Positions 1 through 8,714 of a stretch of 64,000 nt of DNA are shown here, piece after piece. Both the position numbers and the translations under genes were made by a program. The stretch is taken from positions 124,001 through 188,000 of the forward strand of contig JACKDV010000006.1 in the NCBI GenBank assembly GCA_020633315.1, written 5' to 3'. The DNA comes from Myxococcales bacterium. Its GTDB lineage: Bacteria > Myxococcota_A > Polyangia > Nannocystales > Nannocystaceae. Position 1 is the first letter of the stretch, and each line of letters begins with the position of its first letter. A model generated the notes under the pieces. That model saw nothing but the letters and a program-made list of their open reading frames with translations, was not told the origin of the DNA and did no database searches.

Positions 1-17
1 CCCCGGCGAGGAGCATC

Positions 18-1871
18 ATGATGAAGATCGACCACGACCTCGCGCCCCTGTGGGGCGCGCTGCTGCTGGCTGCGTGCCAGCCCGGCCCCGCCGAGCCGCC
101 GACCACCGACACCTCGGGCTCGTCGGGCAGCACCTCGATGGTCGGCGACAGCAGCTCGGCGCTCGACGGCACCGCCACCGGCGACTCCAGCACCGGGGGG
201 GGACCGGTCGACTGCAACTTCTCGACCTACCCCGACGACATCGTCTTCGACACGGCGGCCGCGGTGGAGCTCTCCGACGCGGTGGCCCGCCTGGCCCTGG
301 TCGGCTCCGATCCGGTGGCGTGCGGCGATGGCTTCGTGGAGGTCGGTGGCGGCGGCCCGCCGCTGGCGATCGACGGCCGCTGCACCGGCCTGGCCGCGCT
401 CGACGAGACCCGGGGCGTGGTGGTGACCGACACCGGGACCACCGTGCTGTTCGAGATCGCCGCGGGCCAGGCCACCGCCCTGGACACCGTGCTGGACGTC
501 GCGGCCCAGCACCACGACGTGGCGACGAGCGGCTCCTCGATCTTCGTGGCCTCGGGCATCGGCGGCCTCTCGCGCTTCGATCCGGTCGGGGACGCCCTGG
601 GCATGCCCACCGCGGTGCCCGGCGCCACCGACCCCCGCGGCCTGGCCAGCACCGCCGCGGGCCTGCTGGTCGCCGACGGCCGCGACGGCGCACGCCTGGT
701 CGATCCCGACGGAGGCGGCTCGATCTTCCGGCTCGACCTCGACCCGGGCGAGGCCAGCAAGCGCACGGCCCGGCGCGTGGTGGTCGACGGTGAGCGGGCC
801 TTCGTGCTGCGCGGGGTCTTCGGCGTCAGCGTGCTCGACATCGGCGACGGCATGCTCTCCCTGGACTCGTCGCACGCCGTGGAGGGCCCGGCCCTCGACG
901 CCGCGGTGGCCGACGGTGACCTGCTGGTGGCCACCGGCTCCGCCCTGGTCCGGCTCGACCTCGACACCGGGACCGTCCCCTCTCGGCAGGCCCAGCCGGC
1001 CTACGGAGAGCTGGCCGCCGAGTGGTTCCGCACCATCACCCCCACCCCCGAGGGCCTGCTGGCCACCGCGGGCGCCCGCATGGCCCCCGTGACCCTGGGC
1101 GCGGGCGAGCCCCAGCCCCTGCTCTTCGTCGACCGGGCCACCTACTCGTTCTGGGCCAGCCCGGGTACATCCACCCAGACCATCGTGAGCCTCGACAACG
1201 GCGGAGCCGAGCCCCTGATCCTCGCCGACCTGGCCGCGGGATCCTTCGGGCTCGAGCCGCTCAACCTCGACGAGCGCGTGGGGTGCCCCGGCCAGTACAC
1301 GGTGGACCCCGGCGACCGCGGGCTGGTGCAGCTGAGCTACGACGACCCCTCGGCCGAGGTGCTGCTGACCAGCTTCGACGCCACCACCAACACCAGCGAC
1401 GAGGCGATGCTCGCCCTGCGGGTGGAGGTCAACCGGGGCGAGCCCGAGGTGGGCGAGGCCGGGCCCGCGTTCGACCTGCTCGACAGTGAGGGGCAGCGCA
1501 GCCGCGCCGCCGACTATCCCGATCGGGTGGTCTTCCTCAAGATATTCAACGAGACGTGACCGACCTGTGCCGAGGAGTTGCCTCGGCTCCAGAACGAGTT
1601 CCTTCCGATGTACGAGGCCGACGGCCTGGTGATCCTCCCCGTGCTGGTCGGTCGCGATCCTTCCAACGGGGTGACCCTGGCCGAGTCGATGGACGTCACG
1701 CTGCCCATCGCGTTCGACCTCGAGGGCGAGCTGTTCCGCCACACCCGCCTGCCCGCCCGGGTCTTCCCGCTCAACGTGGTCATCGACCGCAACGGCGCGC
1801 TGGTGCACGTCGACGGAGACCTCGACACCACCAAGGCCGAGGCCGCAGCCATCGCGGCCCTGGGGGCCTGA
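18..1871 (+). CDS. Candidate selenoprotein: lipoprotein with C-terminal UxxC thioredoxin-like domain
   Basis: One reading frame runs from ATG 18 (ATG 21 also possible, with GAGGAG upstream) to TGA 1869-1871, interrupted only by TGA at 1557-1559, codon 514. The N-terminus is a lipoprotein signal (ALLLAAC), followed by an STG-rich linker and about 400 residues of short beta-type repeats resembling a propeller. From about residue 480 a TlpA/AhpC-like redoxin domain follows. The text before the TGA (VVFLKIFNET) and after it (PTCAEELPRLQNEF) joins into a standard thioredoxin active-site region. The TGA falls exactly on the first Cys of CxxC, giving U-P-T-C. The fold continues to LNVVIDRNGALVHVDGD, including the cis-Pro-side strand. 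A perfect hairpin just after the TGA fits a bacterial SECIS. Likely an envelope thiol or selenol oxidoreductase. The alternative is a nonsense mutation of a Cys codon (TGC/TGT to TGA). No sel genes lie in the window. Confidence 0.75.
1557..1587 (+). promoter_or_regulatory. UGA codon plus SECIS-like hairpin
   Basis: After TGA 1557-1559, bases 1569-1575 (gccgagg) pair perfectly with 1581-1587 (cctcggc), closing a five-base loop AGTTG at 1576-1580. The loop starts 16 nt after the TGA and has G at its second position. As I recall the bacterial SECIS rules, the apical loop lies about 16-37 nt from UGA and has a G in its first two bases. The hairpin lies inside the coding sequence, as expected for bacterial SelB-dependent insertion. 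A 7-bp GC stem can occur by chance in DNA this GC-rich. Confidence 0.6.
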
Positions 1872-1900
1872 GCCGGCCCCTGCCGACGGCGAGCGGGCCC

Positions 1901-4624
1901 TCAGCGCGGAGAGGGTCGCTGGTCCCAGTCGACGGCAAGCTGCTGTACCGGCACCGCCGGATCGAGCAGGTAGCCGTCGTCGCGGCTGAGCAGCAGCTTG
2001 CGCAGGCCCAGCTTGCGCAAGCCGGTGAGCGCCACGTAGACCCGGTTGGCCCCCGCGCTGGGCATCACCTTCTCGCCGGGCCAGCCCGCCTCGAGCAGCA
2101 CCTCCAGCGGCAGGCCGGCGCCGGGGCGCTCGAGGTGCTCGCGAGCCAGGCGCTCGAGGATGAGCCGCATCGACTTGCGCTTGCGTAGGTCGTGGGACTT
2201 GCCGCCGGGCAGCTGCAGCCAGCGAGCCTCGCGTCCCACCAGCACGGCCGCCTCGCTGTAGGAGGCCGGCTCGGCCTCGACCGTCCCGGGCGACTCCGCC
2301 TCGAGCTCGCCCAGCCCCTGCTCGAGCAGGCGCAGCGCGAAGCGTACGTCGTCGCTGCGCTCGACCCACGGCGGCGCCTCGCCCTGCGGCCGGCCCACCG
2401 CGGCCATGCGCTCTCGCACCCGCGCCAGCAGCCCCGCCCGCTCGTCGCCCTCGGCCCCGCGCGCCAGAGCCAGCTCCACGAAGGCCCGATCGAGATCGAC
2501 CGTGGCCGAGGCCATCTCGTCGGTGAAGCGACCCAGCAGGCGATCGGCCGCGCCCAGGCAGCCGCGCGCGCCGTCGATCCAGCCCAGTGCCGCCTTCACC
2601 CGGGCCAGGCGGCTCAGGCACAGCGCCTCCGAGCGACGGTCGCCCACCTCGCGCAGGATCGCCAGCGCCTCCTCGTGGCAGCGCTGCGCCTCGGGCCCGC
2701 GCCCCTGCAGGTGCTCGAGCGTACCGAGGTTGCCCAGCACGATCGCCAGCAGCCGCCGATCGCCCAGGGGCTCGAGCAGCTCGCGGGCGGCATCGAGGTG
2801 GGCCCGCGCCCGCTCGGCCCCGCCGTGCTCCAGCTCGAGCACGCCCAGGTTGCCCACGTGGATCGCCTCGAGCCGCGGATCGCCCAGCGCATGCAGCACC
2901 TCGAGCGCCTCCTGGTAGCGGCCCCGCGCCTCGCCCAGCTCGCCGCGGTCGTGGGCCAGCGCGCCCAGGTTGCCCAGCACCCGGCCCTCGATCGCCCGCG
3001 CCCCCCCCTCGCGGGCCAGCGCCACCGCGCGATCGTAGAGCGCCCGCGCCGGCTCGAGCTCGCGCCGCTGGTGGTGCCACACCCCCTGATCGGCCAGCAC
3101 CTCGGCCTGCAGCGCGCCGTCCCCCGCCGCGGTGGCGTGCTCGAGCGCCGCCTCCAGGTCGCGCTCGGCCGCCGCGCCCTGGCCGTGCATCAGCCGGGCC
3201 TTGGCGCGCGCCCGCAGGGCCCGGACCCGCACCGTCGGCGGCACCGCTCGCCCCTCGGCCACGGCCACCGTGCGCTCGAGCAGCTCGAGGTGCGCCGCGA
3301 AGGGACCGCGGATGGACGCGATGGTGTCCAGCGCCAGGCACAGGCGCAGCGCCGACTCGAGCGCGGCATCGTCGGCGGCGGCCGAGGCCATCGCGTGCTC
3401 GTGCGCCGCGAGCAGGTTGGCGCGCTCGAGGGCCAGCTCCTGCAGCGCCCGGGGCCCGCGGGGCGTGCTCACCTCGGCCATGCCGAGCTCGGCCCGCTCG
3501 AGCACCCAGGCCATGTGCCGGTCGTGGGCCTGGGCGGCCTCGGGGGCCGCGAGCTGCTCGCGGGCGAACTGCCGCACCACCTCCAGCAGCGAGAAGCGCG
3601 GCCGGGCCCCGCCCTCGGGCTCGTCGCGCCGCAGCAGCGACTTGCCGCGCAGCGCCCGGAGCACCACCAGCGGCGCGCGGCCGTCCGGCACCCGCAGCAC
3701 CCGACCCGCCGCCTCGGCCGTGAAGCCCCCGCGGAACACGGTGCACTGGGCCAGCACCGCCTGCTCCACCTCGTCGAGCAGCTCCCACGACCAGTGGATC
3801 GCCGCGCGCAGGGTGGAGTGGCGATCGTCCTGATCACGGTCCTCGCCCACCAGCACGTCGAGGCGTCGGTGCAGCTCGTCGAGCAGGCCCCGCAGCCCCA
3901 ATAGCTCCACCTGCGAGGCCGCCAGCTCGATCGCCAGCGGCAGCCCCTCCAGGCGCGTGACCAGATCGACCACCAGCGGCGTGGTCTCGGGGTCGAGCGC
4001 GAAGCCGGGGTCGAGCGCGCGGATGCGATCGACCAACAGCGCCACCGCCTCGCTGTCCGCGGCGTCCTGCCCCGCCTGCGGCAGGGCCAGCGGCGGCAGC
4101 TCGAAGCGTAGCTCGCCGCGCAGCCGCAGGTGCTCGCGCGAGGTCACCACCAGCCGCAGCTCGGGGGCCTCGGCCAGCCACACCGCCAGCGTGGAGGGAG
4201 CCAGCGCCACCAGCTGCTCGAGGTTGTCGAGCACCAGCAGCAGCGGCCCGCGATCGGCCAGCGCCGCGCCCAGGCGTCGCACGATCTCCTCGTCGGAGCC
4301 CGCCGGCAGCGGCGGCACCCCCAGCGTGCGGGCGATCGTCTCGCACAGCCCCTCGAGGTCGCGCACCGCCGCCAGCTCGCACAGCCACAGCCCGCCCAGC
4401 CCCGCGTAGTCGTCCAGCAGCCGCTCGCCCAGCGCGATCGCGGTGCGGGTCTTGCCCGTGCCCGCGGGGCCGAAGATGGTGACGAGCCGCTGCCCCGCGC
4501 CCACCAGCTCGGCGAGCTGTCGCAGCTCGTCCGCGCGGCCCACCAGGGGCGTGGGCGCGGGTCGAAGGTTGGTGCTCGCGGGCTCGGGGCGCACGGATCC
4601 TCGCGGGCAGGCTACGCGCAGCAC
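1901..4624 (-). CDS. Signal-transduction ATPase with TPR repeats and C-terminal winged-helix-like domain
   Basis: A 907-residue STAND-type ATPase. After a short tail the sequence PLVGRADEL opens the NTPase domain. The P-loop GPAGTGKT is at residues 52-59 and Walker B LLLVLDN at 128-134, with an arginine-rich helical region after it. Residues about 400-740 are Ala/Leu/Glu-rich helical repeats of TPR type (several LGNLG..EH.RGE-like units). The last ~110 residues (LVGREARWLQLPGG, then HDLRKRK, ending RDDGYLLDP) look like an OmpR/BTAD-style winged helix. Related predicted ATPases (COG3903-like) usually carry the DNA-binding domain at the N-terminus. The start is GTG 4624. It lies 43 nt behind the GH5 gene on the same strand and may be its last co-transcribed gene. 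Likely a cytoplasmic regulator; ligand unknown. Confidence 0.8.
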   Translation of the reverse strand: MLRVACPRGSVRPEPASTNLRPAPTPLVGRADELRQLAELVGAGQRLVTIFGPAGTGKTRTAIALGERLLDDYAGLGGLWLCELAAVRDLEGLCETIARTLGVPPLPAGSDEEIVRRLGAALADRGPLLLVLDNLEQLVALAPSTLAVWLAEAPELRLVVTSREHLRLRGELRFELPPLALPQAGQDAADSEAVALLVDRIRALDPGFALDPETTPLVVDLVTRLEGLPLAIELAASQVELLGLRGLLDELHRRLDVLVGEDRDQDDRHSTLRAAIHWSWELLDEVEQAVLAQCTVFRGGFTAEAAGRVLRVPDGRAPLVVLRALRGKSLLRRDEPEGGARPRFSLLEVVRQFAREQLAAPEAAQAHDRHMAWVLERAELGMAEVSTPRGPRALQELALERANLLAAHEHAMASAAADDAALESALRLCLALDTIASIRGPFAAHLELLERTVAVAEGRAVPPTVRVRALRARAKARLMHGQGAAAERDLEAALEHATAAGDGALQAEVLADQGVWHHQRRELEPARALYDRAVALAREGGARAIEGRVLGNLGALAHDRGELGEARGRYQEALEVLHALGDPRLEAIHVGNLGVLELEHGGAERARAHLDAARELLEPLGDRRLLAIVLGNLGTLEHLQGRGPEAQRCHEEALAILREVGDRRSEALCLSRLARVKAALGWIDGARGCLGAADRLLGRFTDEMASATVDLDRAFVELALARGAEGDERAGLLARVRERMAAVGRPQGEAPPWVERSDDVRFALRLLEQGLGELEAESPGTVEAEPASYSEAAVLVGREARWLQLPGGKSHDLRKRKSMRLILERLAREHLERPGAGLPLEVLLEAGWPGEKVMPSAGANRVYVALTGLRKLGLRKLLLSRDDGYLLDPAVPVQQLAVDWDQRPSPR

Positions 4625-4667
4625 CGCGATCGCGGCAAGCCGTCGCGATCGCGCGCCGCCGCCCGCG

Positions 4668-6230
4668 TCAGCGCAGCTCCACGCTCACGGGCGTGCCCGC
4701 CGGCGCGCTCACCCGCAGCTCGCCGCGCGCCGCGTCCCAAGTGTAACAAGCCCCGTCGCCCGTCAGCGCGATCGAGCCCGGGGCCTCGCCGTAGATCCGA
4801 GCCGGCACCACCACCTCCGTGAAGCCCTCCGCGGCCGTCCAGCTCGCCCGCAGCACCAGGCCCGCGCCGTCCCAGCTCGTGCTCAGCCCCTGCCCCGCCA
4901 GCGCCCGGACCCAGGGGCGCACGTACGCGTCGAGGATCGCCCGCTCGCTGCCGTCGGCCTCGGTCACCGAGAGATCCTCGGAATTCCACAGCTCGGCGCT
5001 GGTCGAGTACTCCCACAGCGTGGCCGACACCCGCCGCTGATCGAGCGCATCGACCACCAGGGTGAGCCAGTCGTTGCCGCCCACCGCCCCGGTGGTGAAG
5101 CCGAACTCGCCCAGCAGCACCGGCACCCCCGCCTCGGCGCCGAAGCTGGCCATCGCCGAGATCGCCGGGGCCGGGCTCACCCCCGCCCACGAGTCGCCGA
5201 TGAGCAGCGAGGCATCATAGAGGTGGGGCGCATACACCAGCCCCTCGCCGTCGGGTCGGAAGTGGGTGGCCGCGCCGCCGCTCGAGTCGGCCCCGGGCCC
5301 GTCGTAGAACACCAGCGCCTGGGGAGCCTCCGCGTGCAGCTCGGCCGCCATCATCGTGAGCCATGGCTGCAGCACGTGGACCTTGAAGGCATCGAGGTCG
5401 TCCGCGGTGCCCCAGCCCGGCTCGTTCATCGGCTCGAGGCCCACCACCGCCGGGTGCTCGCCCACCGCCTGCGCCATGTGCCGCCACATGTCGAGGAACG
5501 GCCCCTGCAGGCCGTCGGCATCCGACCAGAAGCGATCGAAGGACTCGCGCACGTCGGGGTTGGCGAAGTAGCCCACGAACCAATCGGGGCACTCGTGGGT
5601 GGGCACCGGGGGATCGGGGGTGGGGACCGACCACGGCGGGAAGCCGTCGCCGCAGAACGGCGAGGCGTACACGTCCTGGTGGAAGTCCACGATCACCCGG
5701 ATCCGCAGATCCCACGCCGCATCGAGCATGGTCTGGTAGCGCTCGAGGTAGGCGTCGTCGTAGCGGCCGGGGCTGGGCTCGAGCGCCTCCCACGAGAACG
5801 GCATGCGGGCGGTGTCGAGGCCCCAGCCCACCATGCGCCCGAAGTACTCGTCGGCCGCGGCACGCACCACCACCAGGTCGTCGGGGTCGCTCACGTCGAA
5901 GGGCAGGAAGGGCGCGAATTTCGAGCGACCGCCGGTGTTGAGCCCGCGCATGATCACCGCACGGCCGAGCCCGTCCACCAGGCGGCCCTGCGGATCCACC
6001 GAGAGCACGGCGCTGACCGGGGCGTGGGCGGGGATCGGCTCCAGGCACTCGCCCGGCTCCGCCGGCGTGCCGGTGCTGGTCTCGTCGATCCCCGCGCTGC
6101 TCGAGCCGGCGACCGCAGTGGTGCTCGGGCCGGTGTCCTCGTCGCGGGCGGTCGTGCCCGTGCCCCCGCCGTCGTCGCCACAGCCCAGGCCGACGACCAC
6201 CGCCAGGATCGACGCGCGAGACCAAGTCAT
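4668..6230 (-). CDS. GH5 endoglycoceramidase-like glycoside hydrolase, lipoprotein
   Basis: About 520 residues. ATG 6230 was chosen because it directly precedes a signal peptide (TWSRASILAVVVGLGC) and an acidic STG linker; the frame upstream of it lacks coding character. The catalytic domain begins VDPQGRLVDGLGRAVIMRGL, the classic start of GH5 endoglycoceramidase-like enzymes. It continues through VIVDFHQDVYASPFCGDG. The acid/base is in LEPMNEPGWG (about residue 268) and the nucleophile in LLGEFGF (about residue 375). A C-terminal beta domain (ASWTAAEGFTEVVVPARIYG) matches the usual EGCase C-domain. Such enzymes release glycans from glycolipids at the cell surface. The gene lies 34 nt after the metallo-hydrolase gene, probably in the same operon. 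The substrate is not predictable here. Confidence 0.86.
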   Translation of the reverse strand: MTWSRASILAVVVGLGCGDDGGGTGTTARDEDTGPSTTAVAGSSSAGIDETSTGTPAEPGECLEPIPAHAPVSAVLSVDPQGRLVDGLGRAVIMRGLNTGGRSKFAPFLPFDVSDPDDLVVVRAAADEYFGRMVGWGLDTARMPFSWEALEPSPGRYDDAYLERYQTMLDAAWDLRIRVIVDFHQDVYASPFCGDGFPPWSVPTPDPPVPTHECPDWFVGYFANPDVRESFDRFWSDADGLQGPFLDMWRHMAQAVGEHPAVVGLEPMNEPGWGTADDLDAFKVHVLQPWLTMMAAELHAEAPQALVFYDGPGADSSGGAATHFRPDGEGLVYAPHLYDASLLIGDSWAGVSPAPAISAMASFGAEAGVPVLLGEFGFTTGAVGGNDWLTLVVDALDQRRVSATLWEYSTSAELWNSEDLSVTEADGSERAILDAYVRPWVRALAGQGLSTSWDGAGLVLRASWTAAEGFTEVVVPARIYGEAPGSIALTGDGACYTWDAARGELRVSAPAGTPVSVELR

Positions 6231-6264
6231 CGTCGTGCAGTACCACGAAACCGATGCTGCGCGA

Positions 6265-7422
6265 TCAGATCTCGCCGCGCCGCTCGGCCACCGCCCGCGC
6301 CAGCGACTCGGGCACGAAGGCCGCATGGGCCCGCTCGCTCACCGGATCGCTCACCAGGCGCGCCCGCAGCCGCTGCTGCTCCTCGGTGGGCTCCCACGCC
6401 GACCAGCGCTCGGCCGCCGTCTCGCCGTTGGCGACCGCGAGCTCGGCCTGCTCGAGGATCGCCGTCCACAGCTCGATCGCCAGCGCCAGCGCCTCGGGAC
6501 CCATGGGGCGGCCGTGCCCCGGGATGATCGTCTCCACCTCGAGCCGCGCCAGATCCTGCAGCGCCTCCAGCCACTGCCGCGGGTGGCCGTGGCCTCCGAA
6601 GGGGATCTCGTCGAGCACGTCGCCGGTGATCAGCACCTTGGCCCGGGGCAGGTACACCACCAGGTCCGCGTCGGTGTGGGCCCGGATCGGTCGCAGCTCG
6701 ATCACCTGCTCGCCCAGCTCGAGACGGGTGGGCTCGCTCACCGGGTGGGTGGGCTCGGCGAGGCTCAGCGATCCCACCGCGTCGAGCTGCGCCCGGATCG
6801 ACACCAGCTCGTCCTCGAGCTGGGCCCGCTGCGGCGGCGTGAGCCGGGTGCCGTCGCCCCTGGTCCCCGACTCGCGCATCGCCTCGCCGCGCTCGAGCCA
6901 GCTCGGCAGCTCGGCGCGGTGCTCCTGCAGCTGCTCCCGGCCGCGAGCGCGCAGGGCCTCGGCGAGCCCGGCGTGCCCCCAGTGCCGCGGCGCGAGCCCG
7001 TCGGCCTCGAAGGCGGCCCGCAGCACGGTCACGCCCAGGCTGTGATCGAGGTGCCAGTGCGTGCCGATGAGCTCGCGCTGGGGGCCGGAGGTCCGCGCGG
7101 AGACCTGCTGGTGCAGCCAGCGGGCGGCGGCGACCTGCTGGGGACCATCGATCACCACCGCCCCCGCCTCGCCGACGAGGATCGCGGCGTTGGAATCGGC
7201 GAAGCGCCGCGTCGCGGGCTGGAGCGCCGCGAGCACCCCGGGGGCCACCTCGACCAGCTCCAGGGGTGGCTCGTCGCGCTCGGCCTCCGCCGTCGCCTCG
7301 GCGCTCGCGACCGGCTCGGTCGGAGCGCCGGTCGGAGCCGTCGGCGGCGCAGCGCCGGGGCCACAGCTCAGCAGCGCGAGCCCCAGGCCCACCGTGCTCG
7401 TCATGGTCGCGGCGCCCCTCAT
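6265..7422 (-). CDS. Metallo-beta-lactamase-fold hydrolase, lipoprotein
   Basis: About 385 residues. The start at 7422 gives a lipoprotein signal ending LALLSC; ATG 7404 or 7431 are alternatives. The frame extends further upstream but overlaps the divergent HAD gene and loses coding character. The MBL core shows SNAAILVGEAGAVVIDGP, the zinc motif HWHLDH at about residue 122, VLITGDVLDEIPFGGHG, and a late IPGHGRPMG histidine. An Arg/Glu-rich helical insert (about 160-260) lies between the first and second metal motifs. It resembles periplasmic MBL hydrolases of the SoxH / quinoprotein-relay type rather than true beta-lactamases. Substrate unknown. It heads the minus-strand run with the GH5 and ATPase genes. 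Confidence 0.82.
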   Translation of the reverse strand: MRGAATMTSTVGLGLALLSCGPGAAPPTAPTGAPTEPVASAEATAEAERDEPPLELVEVAPGVLAALQPATRRFADSNAAILVGEAGAVVIDGPQQVAAARWLHQQVSARTSGPQRELIGTHWHLDHSLGVTVLRAAFEADGLAPRHWGHAGLAEALRARGREQLQEHRAELPSWLERGEAMRESGTRGDGTRLTPPQRAQLEDELVSIRAQLDAVGSLSLAEPTHPVSEPTRLELGEQVIELRPIRAHTDADLVVYLPRAKVLITGDVLDEIPFGGHGHPRQWLEALQDLARLEVETIIPGHGRPMGPEALALAIELWTAILEQAELAVANGETAAERWSAWEPTEEQQRLRARLVSDPVSERAHAAFVPESLARAVAERRGEI

Positions 7423-7513
7423 CGCTCGCATCGTGCGGGCATCACCGCCGCGCGAGCAAGCCCGATCCATCCCTTCGATCCCTCGTGCGTCGATTCGTGG
7501 CAGGCTGCCCTCC

Positions 7514-8650
7514 GTGCTGCGCCTCGCCCGTCGCTCCTCGCTCGTGCCGCTGCTCGCCTGCCTCGCCGCCTGCGCCCCGCCCAAGGCGACCCCCGTGCCC
7601 CCCGCGGGCAGCGACGCCGCCGCGCCCTGCCCCGCCTGCGAGCCGCCGCCCGTCGACGACTCCGAGCTGGCCGCGATGACCCTGGCCCCGCGCCCGAGCT
7701 GGGCCGACAAGTACGCCAACCCCGAGCTCGACGAGCGCTTCTTCGACATCGCCAAGCTCATGAGCACCCACGGCCTCGACCGCGCCCACGCGGTGGAGCT
7801 GCAGAACCACTACCGCGACCTGGCCCGGGCCGACCCCGGCGGCGACCCCCAGGCCCGCTACGCCGAGGCCCTGCGCCGCGCCACCGAGGGCGTGTTCGAG
7901 GACCCCCGCGACCTCCCGCGCCTGGCCACCGCGCCCTTCGTGGTCGTGTTCGACCTCGACGAGACCCTCTACGACCAGTACTTCGAGGACCCCGCGGTGG
8001 GCGAGGCCTGCCACGACTTCGTGTCCACCGACGCCAAGGGCAAGCAGCGCACGGTCAAGCTCAACCCCGGGGTGAGCGAGGCCTTCGATCGGATCCACGC
8101 GCTGGGCGGCGCCGTGGTGCTGTTCTCGGCCAACGTCGACGACACCTGCTGGGCCAACGCCAGCGCGTGGTCCATGGACGGCAAGCCCGTGCTCGAGCAC
8201 CCCGCCGTGGCCGGCATGCTCTCCAACAGCCACCTCGTGCTCCAGCCCAAGACCGACGGCGACCCGGTGGTCGAGCCCTCGAAGGATCTGCGGGTGATCG
8301 ACCTCGACCTCGAGCGGACGATCATCGTCGACGACAACCCCCTGCGTCTGTTCCAGTTCCGCAACGTTCGCGTGTACAAGAAGTTCCAGGCCGACGTGTA
8401 CTGCACCACCGCGGACGCGAGCACCAAGAAGGCCTACGAGCAGGGCCTGAAGACGGTGGTCGACGAGATCGACGACTCGCTGCGCTACATGAAGGCCAAC
8501 CCGGACACGAGCTTCGTCGATGCGTACTTGCCCTACACCGACCTGGGGCTGCGAGCGGTCGCCTGGCTGATGGCCGGCACCAGGCGCAGCCGGGCCGAGG
8601 CGATCTCCCTGCTGCGGGCACACCCCGAGCTGGCCGACGAGGAGTACTAG
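7514..8650 (+). CDS. HAD-superfamily, FCP1/NIF-like phosphatase lipoprotein
   Basis: 378 residues from GTG 7514, chosen because it starts a lipoprotein signal (VLRLARRSSLVPLLACLAAC). The region from about residue 140 carries the HAD motif I FDLDETLYD. Motif II is VVLFSANVDDTCWAN, and the motif III/IV region is TIIVDDNPLRLFQFRN. The combination DLDETL with DDNP...N resembles NLI-interacting-factor/FCP1 phosphatases, which in eukaryotes act on RNA polymerase CTD. Here the enzyme is predicted to be exported and lipid-anchored. It diverges from the MBL gene with 91 bp between them and is followed 64 bp later by the phospholipase D-like gene. Substrate unknown. Confidence 0.8.
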   Translation: MLRLARRSSLVPLLACLAACAPPKATPVPPAGSDAAAPCPACEPPPVDDSELAAMTLAPRPSWADKYANPELDERFFDIAKLMSTHGLDRAHAVELQNHYRDLARADPGGDPQARYAEALRRATEGVFEDPRDLPRLATAPFVVVFDLDETLYDQYFEDPAVGEACHDFVSTDAKGKQRTVKLNPGVSEAFDRIHALGGAVVLFSANVDDTCWANASAWSMDGKPVLEHPAVAGMLSNSHLVLQPKTDGDPVVEPSKDLRVIDLDLERTIIVDDNPLRLFQFRNVRVYKKFQADVYCTTADASTKKAYEQGLKTVVDEIDDSLRYMKANPDTSFVDAYLPYTDLGLRAVAWLMAGTRRSRAEAISLLRAHPELADEEY

Positions 8651-8714
8651 CCCGCCGGCCGCGGCGGCCCACGATGAGCACCACGCGCCGGCGCGGGAGC
8701 GCTACCATCGAAGC

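Noticed and set aside
4443..6527. 694-residue plus-strand open frame
   Set aside because: Antisense shadow of the GH5 and ATPase genes with low-quality composition.
6265..7767. 500-residue form of the MBL protein
   Set aside because: The extra N-terminal 115 residues overlap the divergent HAD gene and precede a clear lipoprotein signal at 7422.
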